From positions 868,001-932,000 of the forward strand of contig OX637287.1 of the NCBI GenBank assembly GCA_951799445.1: 64,000 nt of DNA. The letters run 5' to 3'. Positions within the stretch are counted from its first letter, which is position 1, and every line of letters starts with the position of its first letter. The stretch is from Pseudisothecium myosuroides (taxonomy: Eukaryota; Streptophyta; Bryopsida; Hypnales; Lembophyllaceae). Of this stretch, positions 26,211 through 38,200 are shown in pieces. The notes under the pieces were generated by a model. That model was not told where the DNA came from. It did no database searches and was given only the letters and a program-made list of their open reading frames with translations. Both the position numbers and the translations under genes were made by a program.

Positions 26211-27130
26211 TATGGAAGATTGGGCCATCCTAGTTCTACTTTATTTAGGAAAATTATTCCATGTGTTGTTGGACATAATTTGTATCCAGCAGATGCAAAT
26301 TCTATAGCATTATGTCCACCATGTGTGCAAGGCAAGTTAATTACTAAGCCTTTATTGTGGAAGCTTCCTCATGAATTACCACCAATGCTTTTAAGGCTAC
26401 ATGGTGACATTTGTGGTCCAATAAATCCCATGTTTGGACCGTTTTGATATTTCTTGGTTTTGGTTGATGCATCAGGCAAACAATCACATGTCTCGTTATT
26501 TTCTACAAGGAATTTGGCTTTTGCCAATTTATTATCAATGTTGATTCGTTTCAAGGCTCATTACCATGATTATCCAATCAAAACACTACGTATGGATAAT
26601 GCAATGGAGTTTCGATCAAATTTTTTTGAAAATTATTGTACTGCAACAGGGATTGATTTGACATATTCAGTTCCATATGAACATGCTCAAAATGGATTGG
26701 CAGAGTCTTTTATTAAACGGATCCAGCTTATTACATGACCATTGCTTCTTCAAGCAAATTTGCTTGCCTTAATGTGGGGACATGTAATTTTACATGCTGC
26801 AACTCTAATTTGACTTCGTCCTTCATCTTTGGAAATTACTTCCTCACAAGAATTTCTTTCGGGACGTATTCCTAATGTATCTCACTTGCAAATATTTGGT
26901 TGCCGTGTATGGGTTCCAATTCCGGAACCTCAACGTCATACTATTGGAGTTCATTGACAAGAAGGCATCTATGTTGGGTTTGATTCTCCAAGCATTATTC
27001 GCTATATCAACCCCTCCACTGGTACGTTGCTTCGTGCTCGTTTTGCCAATTGTCGATTTGAAGAAGACATATTTCTATAGGAGCACCTATTCAAGACCAT
27101 TCAAAAGATATTATTTTTTAGGCATCTGAG
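26211..27130 (+). pseudogene. copia integrase region, broken
   Basis: Same frame as gag. A GAG-pre-integrase motif (YGRLGHPSSTLFRKI, then CPPCVQGK) is followed by the integrase core with LVDASGKQS, TLRMDNAMEF (second acidic residue) and NGLAESFIKRI (the catalytic Glu). The C-terminal part, GIYVGFDSPSIIRYINP, is readable before a frame change. Several stops are TGA codons where Arg is expected. Confidence 0.85.
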
Positions 27131-29278
27131 ACATTTACAATGAATCTTGATCCTCGAACATCTTTGGCTGAAATCGAAGTTGCTAAAATTTTGCATTTGC
27201 AAAAGATTGCGGATCAAACATCTAACAGCTTCAATGATGCACCAAGAATTACCAGAACTCCGTTGAACAAAGTTCAAAATGTTTTCGCTCGAGTTTCAAT
27301 ACTAGAGACTATTACAACTCCAACTCTACAACCAATGGAAAAACGAACTCACGCACCGGATAAACAACCACGCAAGCGCAAGGCAATGACTAATATTATT
27401 AATCCTTCTATGCCTATAGCAACCACTGCCAATTTTACGGGATCACTTATATCAGAGTGTCCATCTACATCTAATATTATTGCAACTCTTGAAGGAGGGA
27501 CTATTATTCATGAGCAAGAAAAGTCCAAGTTGAATACAGAATTATCTATGATGTATTGTACTACATGTGATATTTGGAACAGAGCAACAATTGAAATAGA
27601 TGAATCATTCATTAGTATGATTGTTAAAAATCTTTCTTATGAGAAAAATGATCTCAAACCAAATATTGTTGAAAAAGCGATGCGTCGCTCTGATTGGATG
27701 AAGTGGAAAGCTGCTATTGAGGAGGAGTATGCTTCTTTGCGTAAGAGACAAGTCTTTGGACCTATTATGAATAATCTCTCTTCTTGACCTCTTGGATATA
27801 AGTTGGTGTTCATGTGCAAACGCGATGAAAAAGGTCAGATTATCCATTACAAAGTCCGTCTGGTTGCTCAAGATTTTACTCAAAAGTTTGGGATTGATTA
27901 TGATTCAACATATTCATTAGTGATGGATTCTATTACTTTTCGATATCTTGTTGGCATGGCAGTGCATACCATCCTTGAGATGCGTCTTATGGATGTTGTC
28001 ACTACTTACTTATATGGCTCTCTTCATGCTAAAATCTATATGAAAGTCCCACCTAGTCTTGAAACTACTAGTCAAGTTCCTACCATTCCAAGCAAATATT
28101 GTGGTGTGAAATTACAGCGGGCATTGTATGGTCTTAAGCAATCTGGACTTATGTGGTATCATCGACTGCGAAACTATCTTATTGAGCATCATTTTATAAA
28201 TGATCCATTGCTCTCATGTCTCTTTATCAAACGAGACAAAAATGGATTTGTAATCATTGCAGTATATGTTGATGATTTGAACCTTGTGGGAACCAAATCT
28301 GCATGTATGGCAACTACACAGCTACTTATTCGTGAATTTGAAATGAAATTACTTGGAAAAACTACCTTTTGTATTGGCTTATAAGTTCTTCACTTGAAAG
28401 ATGGTAGCATTTTTCTTTCACAAATGGCTTATATCAATCGAATCTTGCAAAGATTCAATATGATAGATGCCTGTCTACTATCTATACCTATGGTTAGTCG
28501 TAGTAATAAAAATGATGATCCTTATCGCCCTTGCGAGGAGGAGGAGGAACCATTAGGTGAACAATATCCATACCTCGCTGCAATCGGAGCACTTTCATAT
28601 TTGGCTACATCTACAAGGCTTGATATTGCATTTGCAGTTAGTGTTTTTGCAAGGCATAGTGCCCGTTCCACGCTACGACATTGGAATGGCATTAAACACC
28701 TTCTTCGTTATTTGAAAGGGACTGAAGATTTGGGATTACATTACACTTAATCAGTACATCCTACATTGGTTGGATATGTTGATGCTGGCTACAGATCTGA
28801 CCTTGCAACATCCAAGTCTCAAACAGGCTACGTTTTCTTACGACATGGAACTGCAATATCTTGGAAATCTGTAAAACAAACAATAACTACAACATCATCA
28901 AATCATGCAGAGATTATTGCTTTGCATGAGGCATCTCGTGAATGCATCTGGTTGAGATCAATTGATAAGTTTATTCGAACAAATTGTGGATTACCATATG
29001 ATGATTCTCCAACTATTTTATATGAAGACAATAGTGCTTGTGTTGCACAAATGCAAGTGGGTTTTGTTAAGGGTGATTGAACTAAACATATTGATCCAAA
29101 ATATTTCAGTTATACCCATGATTTGATTATAGATCGAGCACTTGAAATTAAGAAAGTTATATTAGCAGATAATCTTGCAGATCTCTTCACCAAGGCTCTT
29201 CTATTATGTACACATCGTCGACTTCTTCATGGCATTGGAATGCGGCGACTTAGTACCTTGAAACAGGAAATTCAGTAG
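27131..29278 (+). pseudogene. copia reverse transcriptase and RNase H region, broken
   Basis: In a second frame. RT begins near 27.68 kb (DWMKWKAAIEEEYASL), with YKVRLVAQDF, RALYGLKQSG and the catalytic YVDDLN at about 28266-28283. RNase H follows with GYVDAGYRSDLATSKSQTGY, AEIIALHEASRE and EDNSACV, ending in NLADLFTKAL and RRLLHGIGMRRL. Stops at 27785, 28382, 28748 and 29078 interrupt it, so it is non-functional. Confidence 0.88.
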
Positions 29279-29523
29279 ATTTTTATTGTAAAGTTTCTAG
29301 AAACCTTTACTATCCTTCCATGGATTTTTTCCCATTGGATTTTACCATGAGAATGGATTGATAAAGGTGTTGTACTCTTTTTCCTTCGTCTATGATTTTG
29401 TTCTTGAATATAGTCAAGGTTTTCCTGAATAAGGTTTTAATGAGGCAACAAACATATAGCTTACTAGATTATAGAAATTATAGTATATGACATTACATAG
29501 AATTTTATATAAATGTTATGTCG

Positions 29524-29535
29524 AGCAAGGAGGAG
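29524..29535 (+). other. Polypurine tract of the copia element
   Basis: The purine run AGCAAGGAGGAG sits directly before the 3' LTR, where plus-strand DNA synthesis is primed in this family. Confidence 0.75.
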
Positions 29536-29759
29536 TGTTAAGAAACATATTTATCTTGATACGCTCTCCACTTGTAGTTCACTAAAGTTTACTTTAGTTA
29601 GAAGATCCCTTGGGCCAATAGTAGAGGAGGAGAACTATATATAGATTCTCTCTCCTTGGTATATATTTACTTTATTCTGAATATATTCTCTCTCTTTTCT
29701 TCTTGCATACTTTGGTTATATAATACTTTGTAGTTTGATTTCGTTTCCTATTCTCAACA
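29536..29759 (+). repeat. 3' LTR of the copia element
   Basis: 224 bp, TGTTAAGAAAC...TTCTCAACA. It keeps a TATA-like run (TATATATA at 29636-29643) followed by a CT-rich stretch typical of a plant start region. It points towards the phosphatase gene whose ATG is about 400 bp past the LTR end. Confidence 0.93.
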
Positions 29760-29764
29760 ATTTA

Positions 29765-30158
29765 GAGGAAGTTGTCAAATTATTGCCCTCAACCTTTTTT
29801 TATTCACTCTTCCCTTTTGTTTTCTCTTTCTCTCTTTGCCTTCACAGTGTTTCCTTGAGCATATCCGCAGGTTCTAACTTCGTAGCTGCAGCAGCAGCTC
29901 GTGACGCCTTGCTTATGCTTCCGGAGTCTCGCATCTTGTTGACTTCTTCCCGATTCTCTTAATGAATTGTAAGTGTTCACATCTTTCTTCGCAATTTGTG
30001 CCGCATTGTCGTGCTGTGAATTGGAGGTTTGCGTTGGGAATTGGACCTCGTCGGGAGGCACGAGGACAACGACGAAGAGGAGAAGGATTTGCTATCCGTC
30101 TCTGCTTCGAGTTTTAGTTGTGTTGATGGTGAAACGGCGGCGAATGTAGGAAGAGAGT
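29765..30158 (+). promoter_or_regulatory. Phosphatase leader and promoter region
   Basis: A CT-rich stretch (29.81-29.85 kb) and then GC-rich sequence run into the phosphatase ATG. The original promoter would have lain before the ATTTA target site and is now about 5.4 kb away. This short stretch, with or without the 3' LTR, must carry the current promoter if the gene is active. Confidence 0.4.
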
Positions 30159-31208
30159 TTGCCTGTGTACGCCTTTATGGCATCTGTAGCTGTTTCCCGA
30201 ATGTCACTCAGCTCTTCGGTGCAGGGCCATAGCCGGGTTTGCATTGGGAATGTCGGAGCTTGGAATCCCGAGTTGAATTCGAGGTGGAGGAGATTTCCCG
30301 TGAAAAACGTGGTGTTGGTGTCTCGGCCTTTGTTCTCAGGTATGGAGTGTGGACCGAAGCCCTTGTCGCCGGTTAGGGTTTCGAGCTCGTCTGGGGAAAA
30401 GAGTGCGCCCGTGCAGGCGATGAGCGACGCGGAGCAAGCTGGTTGGGAGCAGCGGCAGAAAGAGGCTATGGAGGTGAAGGCGCCTTCGGATCCGTTCCAG
30501 TGGCGATGGACGTTGAACTGGGACGCCATCACTAGCAACATTATTGTCGGTTCCTGCCCTCGCAGCCCTGAAGACATCGATCGCATGGTAGACGAGGCGG
30601 GTATTGACGCGGTGCTCAACCTCCAGAGCGGCCTCTGCTTCGACGCGCTCAAAATCCCGTACGACGCCATTCGCAAGCGAGCGGTGGAGCGCGGCATTCT
30701 CCTGGAGCGCGTGGAGATTCGCGACTTCGACCACGCGGATCAATCGCTGATGCTTCCCGTGGCGGTTCGGTTGCTGAATTCTCTTCTGGCGAGGGGGATG
30801 AAGGTCTACGTGCATTGCACTGCGGGCATCAACCGTGCGACGCTCACGACAGTCGGATATTTGACGTTTGTGCAGGAAATGGGTCTCGAAGAGGCTGTTG
30901 CCATGGTGAAATCCGCCAGGCCTGTGGCGCATCCGTACATTGATTGTTGGACGGAAGTGCGACGGAGGTTGCTGGATGGACGACGAGAGGAAGTCACTCG
31001 AATTTCGGAAGAGATTTACGAGGCCCAGGTGGGGAAGAAGAAGACCAAGCTTTCCGATTGGGTGGTTGCGGAGAAGCGTGTGATTTCGCAAACGTTTCAG
31101 AGGTACCTGGACACGGACCTCGCGATGCTGGACATGGAAACGGCTTGGTTGAAACGAAAGTTTGAGAGGGAGCTCAAGAGTGGTGGAAGTGGCTCGGCCA
31201 CGCACTGA
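30159..31208 (+). CDS. Plastid dual-specificity phosphatase, SEX4/LSF2-like
   Basis: 349 aa, no introns. The first ~85 residues are Ser/Arg/Val-rich like a chloroplast transit peptide. A dual-specificity phosphatase domain spans about 118-270: WDAITSNIIVGSCPRSPEDID (opening), RDFD at 188-191 (general acid region) and the active-site loop HCTAGINR with nucleophile Cys220 and Arg226. The opening and RDFD resemble plant phosphoglucan phosphatases that strip phosphate from starch (SEX4, LSF2). No carbohydrate-binding module follows; instead there is a charged, probably helical tail (270-349). The active loop has INRAT where SEX4-type enzymes have MGRAP, so this may be a related but separate subfamily. 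The base composition is much more GC-rich than the flanks. The alternative start is Met7. Confidence 0.85.
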   Translation: MPVYAFMASVAVSRMSLSSSVQGHSRVCIGNVGAWNPELNSRWRRFPVKNVVLVSRPLFSGMECGPKPLSPVRVSSSSGEKSAPVQAMSDAEQAGWEQRQKEAMEVKAPSDPFQWRWTLNWDAITSNIIVGSCPRSPEDIDRMVDEAGIDAVLNLQSGLCFDALKIPYDAIRKRAVERGILLERVEIRDFDHADQSLMLPVAVRLLNSLLARGMKVYVHCTAGINRATLTTVGYLTFVQEMGLEEAVAMVKSARPVAHPYIDCWTEVRRRLLDGRREEVTRISEEIYEAQVGKKKTKLSDWVVAEKRVISQTFQRYLDTDLAMLDMETAWLKRKFERELKSGGSGSATH

Positions 31209-32980
31209 CGCTGCCTGGGGACACATTGTGTGCATATCGAAGGTGTGTAAGACTCTAAGTTATTGGGCAATTGCTTGAACGACTTTAGGTTTCTAGTGTT
31301 TTTTTTGGAAAGAGTGGCAAGTCCAGGATGAGGAGAAGAAATTGGTTTTCCGATTTTCTATCCTCTGTACTATCTTTACCTGACAAATCGTAAGATAGTT
31401 TCGGTTCAAAAGTCTGCAACCAAAAAAGTTATTATGTCATTGAAGGAAATTGAAATTACTGTGCGTTTTTGAAGATTGTAGGTAGGTGAGTAGGTCAAGA
31501 TTATCAGTTATTTCAATTCCAAAATCAGTTCTAAAATTATTTAGAGCAAGGAGGTACAAGTTGCTGAGAACATCTGCAACATATATGAGATTTGAACGCT
31601 TGCAATTATAGAGGGTTATCTATATGACCAACAATACTTGCGGATTTTTGGATAGTTGGATTTGACAATGCAACTTAGAGGCGCCATGTGGTCACTCTTG
31701 GGTTATGATTGTTTGCAAGGGTGGGACAGTAGCTTTGGCTCTTGAAAAGTATGGGAGGCAACCCATTCTTGAGCACTTAAGGAATTCCATGTATCTGCAG
31801 GGCTGCTATTGTGACTAGGTAAATTTTCCCCTGTGTAGCAATGGACTGCAGAAGGTTTTCATGATTTTCCAGATTTTTTTCCACAAAAAATAATTACTGT
31901 GAATTTTTCAGCAGAAGATTCTGTTCCTTCCATACCGGTGATATAAAGCTTGCTTTTTCCAACCATGGGTTGGAAACAAAATCGACCAAGGGATGGTTTC
32001 AATAGAGAGTCTTGTAGCCAATCAAAGTGCACCACAACTGCTTTGGAACTATGCCATAATTAATCATTGTTCTTCTCTTGCTTCACGGAAAGAGAATAGT
32101 CTACATACCCAGAGTGGGACATTGATCAAGAATGGGTTGCCTCCAATAATGAAGACCAGGCCCTCTATCACCTAGATTGGGGGCCAATTTTCTTGAGGAA
32201 GGGGGTGGGTGCTCTTGTCTTTTGATTTTCAATTGAAATCATGTCCAACCTTGCAAGGATGGGTTGTGTCCTTTGGATGGTCAACCAAGCTTTGTGCATA
32301 TTAAAGAATGGATGATTTTCATTTTATTTTTTGTGTGCAACTTTATTGATGATATAGCTTCATCAGGGAGTTAAGTTCAGACATTTTTAGTTGTTTTTTG
32401 ATTTTATATGGGGTAGTTTATCAAAAGAATGGTACACTATTGGTGTATTTTAATACTTCGAGTTTTTTCCCATAATCCCTAATGACCTATAGGGGGTGTA
32501 CTTTCAAAATGGGCCAAAATTGTTAAGAACTTAAACTATTTGTTTTCTCATTTTTTCTTGAGATTAGATAGAATGTAACAATAGGATCTTGAAGATCACA
32601 TTGAAAATTTCAGACTATTTGATTGCATGGTTTAGTAGATATTTAAGTTTGATGTTCTATTTGTATCAATGGAAAAACAAGGCAACACACTTTAAAGGAG
32701 CATCTTAGTGAGAATGTTTTGAAATGATGACCTTTTTGTGCTCAATGAAAGACAAGAAAGTTGAAACTCAAAATTTGATGAAACTACTGCCATTGAATTC
32801 ATAACGTAGTCTACTTTTTAGAAATAATTTTCATTTAAAAAAAATCAGAATTTGAGAACAAATTGTTCAAAAAGAGGGGCTACAAATAGAAAATGGTCAT
32901 TTGGGTCATTTGGGGTTGAAGCTTCTAAAGTTAAGCTTTTATTCCATTCAAAATTTTTGAAAAATTTCTTTAAATAAGTA
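31209..32980. other. 3' flank of the phosphatase and repeat-rich spacer
   Basis: The first ~250 bp are probably 3' UTR. A stretch at about 31.85-32.11 kb (TAATTACTGTGAATTTTTCAG, CTTGTAGCCAATC) reappears diverged at 42.21-42.43 kb, a dispersed repeat of unknown type. No gene is recognised. Confidence 0.5.
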
Positions 32981-33222
32981 GAGTTATTCGTAAAGTCCCC
33001 CCCTAGTTTGGAGGGGATTTTTTCCGACAAATTTCCTCCGATGGACGACTCCGCAGGTGACCACTAAATCGCAGGCAAAGTCCGGACCAAACTTCTTTTT
33101 GGTCGATTTGGGTGCTAAAGAAAGTTTGATACCTACTTTTGTATTGACTTTTTGCCCAAAACCTAATTTTTCACAAAACTGTGGGGTTTAAACCCCAGTT
33201 TTGGGTACTTTACGAATAACTC
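32981..33222. mobile_element. TA-flanked MITE
   Basis: GAGTTATTCGTAAAGT at the left and ACTTTACGAATAACTC at the right form a 16-bp perfect inverted repeat, flanked by TA on both sides. 242 bp, no ORF. TA duplication suggests a Tc1/mariner (Stowaway-like) origin. Confidence 0.65.
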
Positions 33223-34106
33223 TAGTATTTTATAGAAGTTTGAAGTTGGAGATTTATAATTACATTTCTAAATATGGAGTGACACGAAAATTTTCTTTAT
33301 ACCGTAGTGTTCTACGGTATAAGTTACTCCTATTTTGAAAATATTAGACTTCTTATCCATGATTTGTATTTGATATGAATTTTCTTCATTTTTCTTGAAA
33401 AATTCATGGTAAATTGAAATTTCCAGAGTCTAATTTGAAAATTTTAAGCCAAATATTAGACATGTGATTTCATCTTTGAAAAACAAAACCAAACAAATTC
33501 ACTAATAAATGGAGAAGAAATAGAAGATACAAAGTAAAGGACTTTTAAATTTGATAACATGGCCATAGGCTCCTTTAAGGGCTCAACTACCTTTTGGCTC
33601 TAATAACTTTATAGAAAAATGTAGAAAAGGTATCTTGGATTGAAAGTGATCAATCAAAGCATTCAACGAAATTGTAGAAATAAAATATGTACCTAATCAT
33701 CTTGGAATGGGTTACTTTCTATCCTAAAGTCGCAAGCTTGTCTCTATGATTGTAAGCCCAAAAAATTATCCTTAACCCCTAAATTATGAGCCAATGACCA
33801 CAATATTTTGCTTCAAAATTCAACACCTTGAATGCTCCCAATAAAGACATAGCAAACTAGAATGCTCTGATGGATCCATCTGATGACAAAGAATCCATCT
33901 ATGTAAGACAAAAGTGCATGTATTCATCCTTAGAATATTGTGCAAAAAAGAAAAGTTTTACACAATCAATATTTTGACCACCAATGAATGCTTTGGTTTG
34001 TTTTTTAAATAGATAATTCACATTAGAATTAATCATAAAGGAAAACCCAATTTGAAATAAGGGTGTCAAAAGAAGGATTAGCTTAAAATAGTACCAAAAA
34101 AAACCC
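33223..34106. other. AT-rich repeat-derived spacer
   Basis: Contains blocks related to the long foldback element at 10.6-12.5 kb (for example GGAGTGACACGAAAATT). No gene. Confidence 0.45.
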
Positions 34107-34442
34107 CACTAAACTCCATGAGACCCCAATTTTGGTACTTCAAGTAGTTTCATCCTATTTCCTCTATTTCAAAATAATTCCAGAGTTTCCTTTGTAAAAT
34201 ATAAAGTTAACACCTCTAAACCCCCACTAAACTCCATAAGACCCCAATTTTGGTACTTCAAGTAATTTCATTCTACTTCCTCTATTTCAAAATAATTCCA
34301 GAGTTTCCTTTGTAAAATATAAAGTTAACACCTCTAAACCCCCACTAAACTCCATAAGACCCCAATTTTGGTACTTCAAGTAGTTTCATTCTACTTCCTC
34401 TATTTCAAAATAATTCCAAAGTTTCCTTTATAAAATATAAAG
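34107..34442. repeat. Tandem array, three ~118-bp units
   Basis: The block starting CCCCCACTAAACTCCAT, through CCCCAATTTTGGTACTTCAA to AAAATATAAAG, occurs three times with starts near 34107, 34224 and 34342. The units are nearly identical (a few substitutions by eye), so the expansion is recent. Confidence 0.85.
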
Positions 34443-35267
34443 AGAACACCGGTAATATTTTGAAGCAAACCAAGTATGTTTTTCTCAAACCTCTAGCTCC
34501 TGGTCCTTCATTGTACACACTTTATGCTAAACTCTACTATACCAAAAAAGATGATTTCCACAATGACCAACTTGTCCTTACAAGATTAAAAGGATAAGTA
34601 TTTTGCACAACACTTCTATAGGAATTTAGGAATATTGAAAGTCATTCATTGCACACATTCCTCCGTGGATGTACTGTACAATATTAAACCCCTTGTGTGA
34701 ACGAGGGTTTCCGAAAACAAGGACACAAGTGTTAAAAGGCATCTGTTCAGGCTCTGGTGTCCTCATTGCCAACGGAATCTGTTTCTTGCAAATCCGAGAG
34801 CTTTATATGCCTAACGCAAACTGAACGTCAGAATAAGCTTCAAATATAGGGTCCAGATGCAAACTCCTCGAACAAATTTGCCAAAATCCAAGCTTACTCG
34901 CCCGTGCAATTCTGTATATCAAAGACGAATAATTTCGATTTAAAATTGTGTACAATAAGTAAGCAAAAAGATGCAAAAGGTTCCTGCAAATTCTTGCAAC
35001 TGCAGCAACAGGTATGGCGGGATGCCCAATAGTCTAGAGAATGCAAATAAATTCAAATTCCAAGTCCTTGCCGAGTCTAAATCTTCTCGAGACAAGCGAG
35101 AATTTACTGTACGAGAATCAGTGTATGAATCTATTGCAAGGACCACAAGACATTTTCCACATAATCGCTAAAATGGATGACAAATAAAGAATGCTCTGTG
35201 AGTCTCCCAACCCAACTGAAACAAGAGTCTGGAAGTCTTCTGTGAAGGTTCTCAACAGGACGTGTCC
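34443..35267. other. 3' flank of the aminoalcoholphosphotransferase gene
   Basis: Spacer grading into what is probably the 3' UTR of the minus-strand gene. Small open frames at 34940-35171 on both strands mirror each other and look non-coding. Confidence 0.45.
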
Positions 35268-38200
35268 TTAGGTGCCTTTCCCGTCTTTTACTTTACCGAT
35301 CCTGCAAAATAAGAAAGGAAGGTCAATGAAGAGCACATTGGTTTCAGCCACGAACGACTCATATTCTAGTTTCTGATGAACAAAACCACTGGATATATTC
35401 AAGTATGTGACTTCATAAAGCTGAAACAAAAGTTACAGAGACTTGAAGAAGTTAAACACTTGGAACCACCAGCCTTGGCTTGGTGCAACATATCAGTGTC
35501 CCAAAAATAGCATCACAAAGGTTTTTTGATGTTAAATTTTTAGGTATTAGATTCATAAAGTCCTCATGTTCAATTAATGACAGCGTACCGCAAATGTTTG
35601 GGGTACGTTGGTGTCCTTGGTATTAACTTGATAATATACTAGCAACTATTAATTCAATGATAAATTCGATTACCATAAATAGCTTTGATAATCTAGTAGG
35701 AAACATTTTGAGATGAGGCGATATGGTCTTTGAGAAACATAAGACACTGAGAAGGCAATGAATTCATTAAACTTACAAAACACGTTATAACTAGGCAAGC
35801 GCTATCAACTCAGGACCAACAACTATACCTGAAGCAATGAATGCCAAGTGCGTGAGTTATCTCCTGAATAACGCCGACGGCAAAGTGGCCATAAAGTGAA
35901 ACTGCGAATAAAAAAGTAAGTATCGTGAAAAGAGGTCGTCACAGATGGAGACAGGGCTTAAAAACAGATGTCACAAGGCAAAACGAGTCAGCTCATAGCT
36001 TACACATACAAGTTAAGAACAACCACTGTAAGGCTTCAGAATATTTTAATGGATTTACGTTATCTTACTCAAGCCACAGACTATTCATAGAAAAGACAAC
36101 CTGACGATGTTATGCAACAAATACTGAAATAGAACAACACTTACGCGTGAAAGCACAGTATCCAACCAAGACCCAAGTCTCGTCCACAAGAGGTTTGCTG
36201 CAATAATAAATCAACAGATTAAAAATAAAATCAAACCTTGAATACACATATTGCAAAACCTGAAATATATACGATAAATTCCACTTCATATTTACTTTCA
36301 AACATCTTCAAACCATGTAATCAAAAGTACGGCCCGACAAGGCCCAGCTTAATACTCGACACCTAGCCGGTCACAAGGTTAACCCCTCAGTGCACTTTAA
36401 GCCTCCAAATGATTGATTCGGAGTCCTCTAAAGATAGGAAATGGACACTGATCAACAAACACTTAGGGGTTAGCTCTTTCAAATCACTCCGTAAAGTGAA
36501 ATATAAATCATCAGATAACTTACCCATCAAAAAACTTGGCGGACAGTGCATTGCTAATAGCAAAAGGTAGGTACAATAGGGCCTGTTCAAATAAGGTAGA
36601 AATTAGTAACAAAATAAGTGAAATTTTTGTTTTCCACTTGGAAACTCTTATGATAATCCATGACTTAAAATCTGAATGACTAGAATGTTTACTTTCTCGT
36701 GCTATTGGAGTACTTATAGTTAACAACTCAGTAATATATCAGTTGTCAGTTATTTCATTTCAGCTGTCATTATTGAGTGGTCAAATCTTATGTGAACGAA
36801 GTAATTCTAGGCCAGTGCTTAAGCCTGAACTACACATTGCCTCCAAGCCACGCAGTATATGAACCGCAATATTATTTCCCTCATTCGCGATCAAGGAACA
36901 CTGGATGGTACTGTGAAGGTTTAGAAATTAATTTGCACGTGAAGGAACAATTCTACGGACATTTGAGTTTTAGACCACCTTAAAGGTTGTCACTACAAAT
37001 TTAATACTTTAATCACAGTAAAAAACTAGATGAATGATTTGAACCCGCTATTATGAGACAGTTAAGGTAGAAACACCCAAAAAGCGTCCCTGTACCTAAT
37101 CTTTGTTCCTACATGGACATTAAACCGTCCCTAGACTACCATTGAATGGTCTTTGACATGAGTCATTAAGTTTTCTCCTATCTTCACTGCGATTGGATAA
37201 GTGCTGAATTTGTCAGAATTCAGATTTGGGTCCACCTACAGGACGGTTCCAGTGGTCTAGGGGACTGCAACTTTGAAAATTCATAGAAAATACATGCCAA
37301 GCCCGAAAAATCTATTTTTTTTTTTGGAAATTCATGATTTTCTCTCGCAAACACCACAAAAATATTAATTTTTTGGAATGGTGCCTCCAAGTATGCTGAA
37401 TTCCTTATTTTGACGGTTATGGGTGCTTCCACCTTAATGAAGAATCACAGACAACTCACGGGAGCGCTATATTAGTACTAAATGATTCAAATTTTGATTT
37501 TAATACGTACCGTACACATTCCTGTCTTCAAACCCTTGGGCTCTTCACACAAGTGAGCAAGAATTAGCCGACCCTGAAATTACAAGCCAACCCGTCACAA
37601 GAGCACCAATAAAAATCCTAATTTTATTCAAAACCAAAAGCGCTACGATCAAAACCCAGATGCGACGGAATTTCGATAATTTCACAAGAGAAGATGAAGA
37701 GATAGCAATTTCTGTCGATAATGCCAAAAAAAACGAAAACAGGTTTGGTTGCCTGGCATTAAATTTTCGTTTCACCAGCTGACAAGTACAAAATTAGTGA
37801 AAGCACAAAAGCGTACCACCATGTAGGCGAAGGCAAGGCCAGACCCCGTGTAGAACAAATGAGGTTGGTATTTAGTAACATCTGCAGGTGATACCCACCC
37901 CCTGCACAAAGAAGCAAAAATCAATCTCAGCCAGTATCACAACTTCCAAAAATTGACAGGACCATAAATAATAGTGTCAAACAGCATTACAACAATTCTC
38001 TTTACCCTCTAGACGTATGATCATAATTCTTCGCAACTTGTATTGGCATTTCACCCTCTAGAAGCTTTGAATGAAAAAACACTTGCTCTATTCAATGTGG
38101 TGTACCTAGTCACTTACCAGAATGCCATTCCTCCCAAAAGAGTGAAATACGGAAAGAGCTGCAATAAGAAAATACGTGACATTAACAGTTTATAACAGAA

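Larger units (their letters stand above)
24375..29764 (+). mobile_element. Ty1/copia LTR retrotransposon, complete but inactivated
   Basis: LTRs 24380-24613 and 29536-29759, flanked by a 5-bp direct duplication ATTTA (24375-24379 and 29760-29764). The order gag, protease, integrase, RT and RNase H is the copia order. The coding region has many in-frame stops and one frame change between about 26.74 and 27.14 kb, so it makes no polyprotein. The LTRs differ by roughly 11 substitutions plus one 10-bp tandem expansion (by eye), implying a fairly old but not ancient insertion. It lies about 400 bp upstream of the phosphatase gene, in the same orientation. Confidence 0.95.

Noticed and set aside
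30336..31235. Long minus-strand open frame opposite the phosphatase
   Set aside because: It is the antisense shadow of a GC-rich, clearly conserved plus-strand gene; its translation resembles nothing known.
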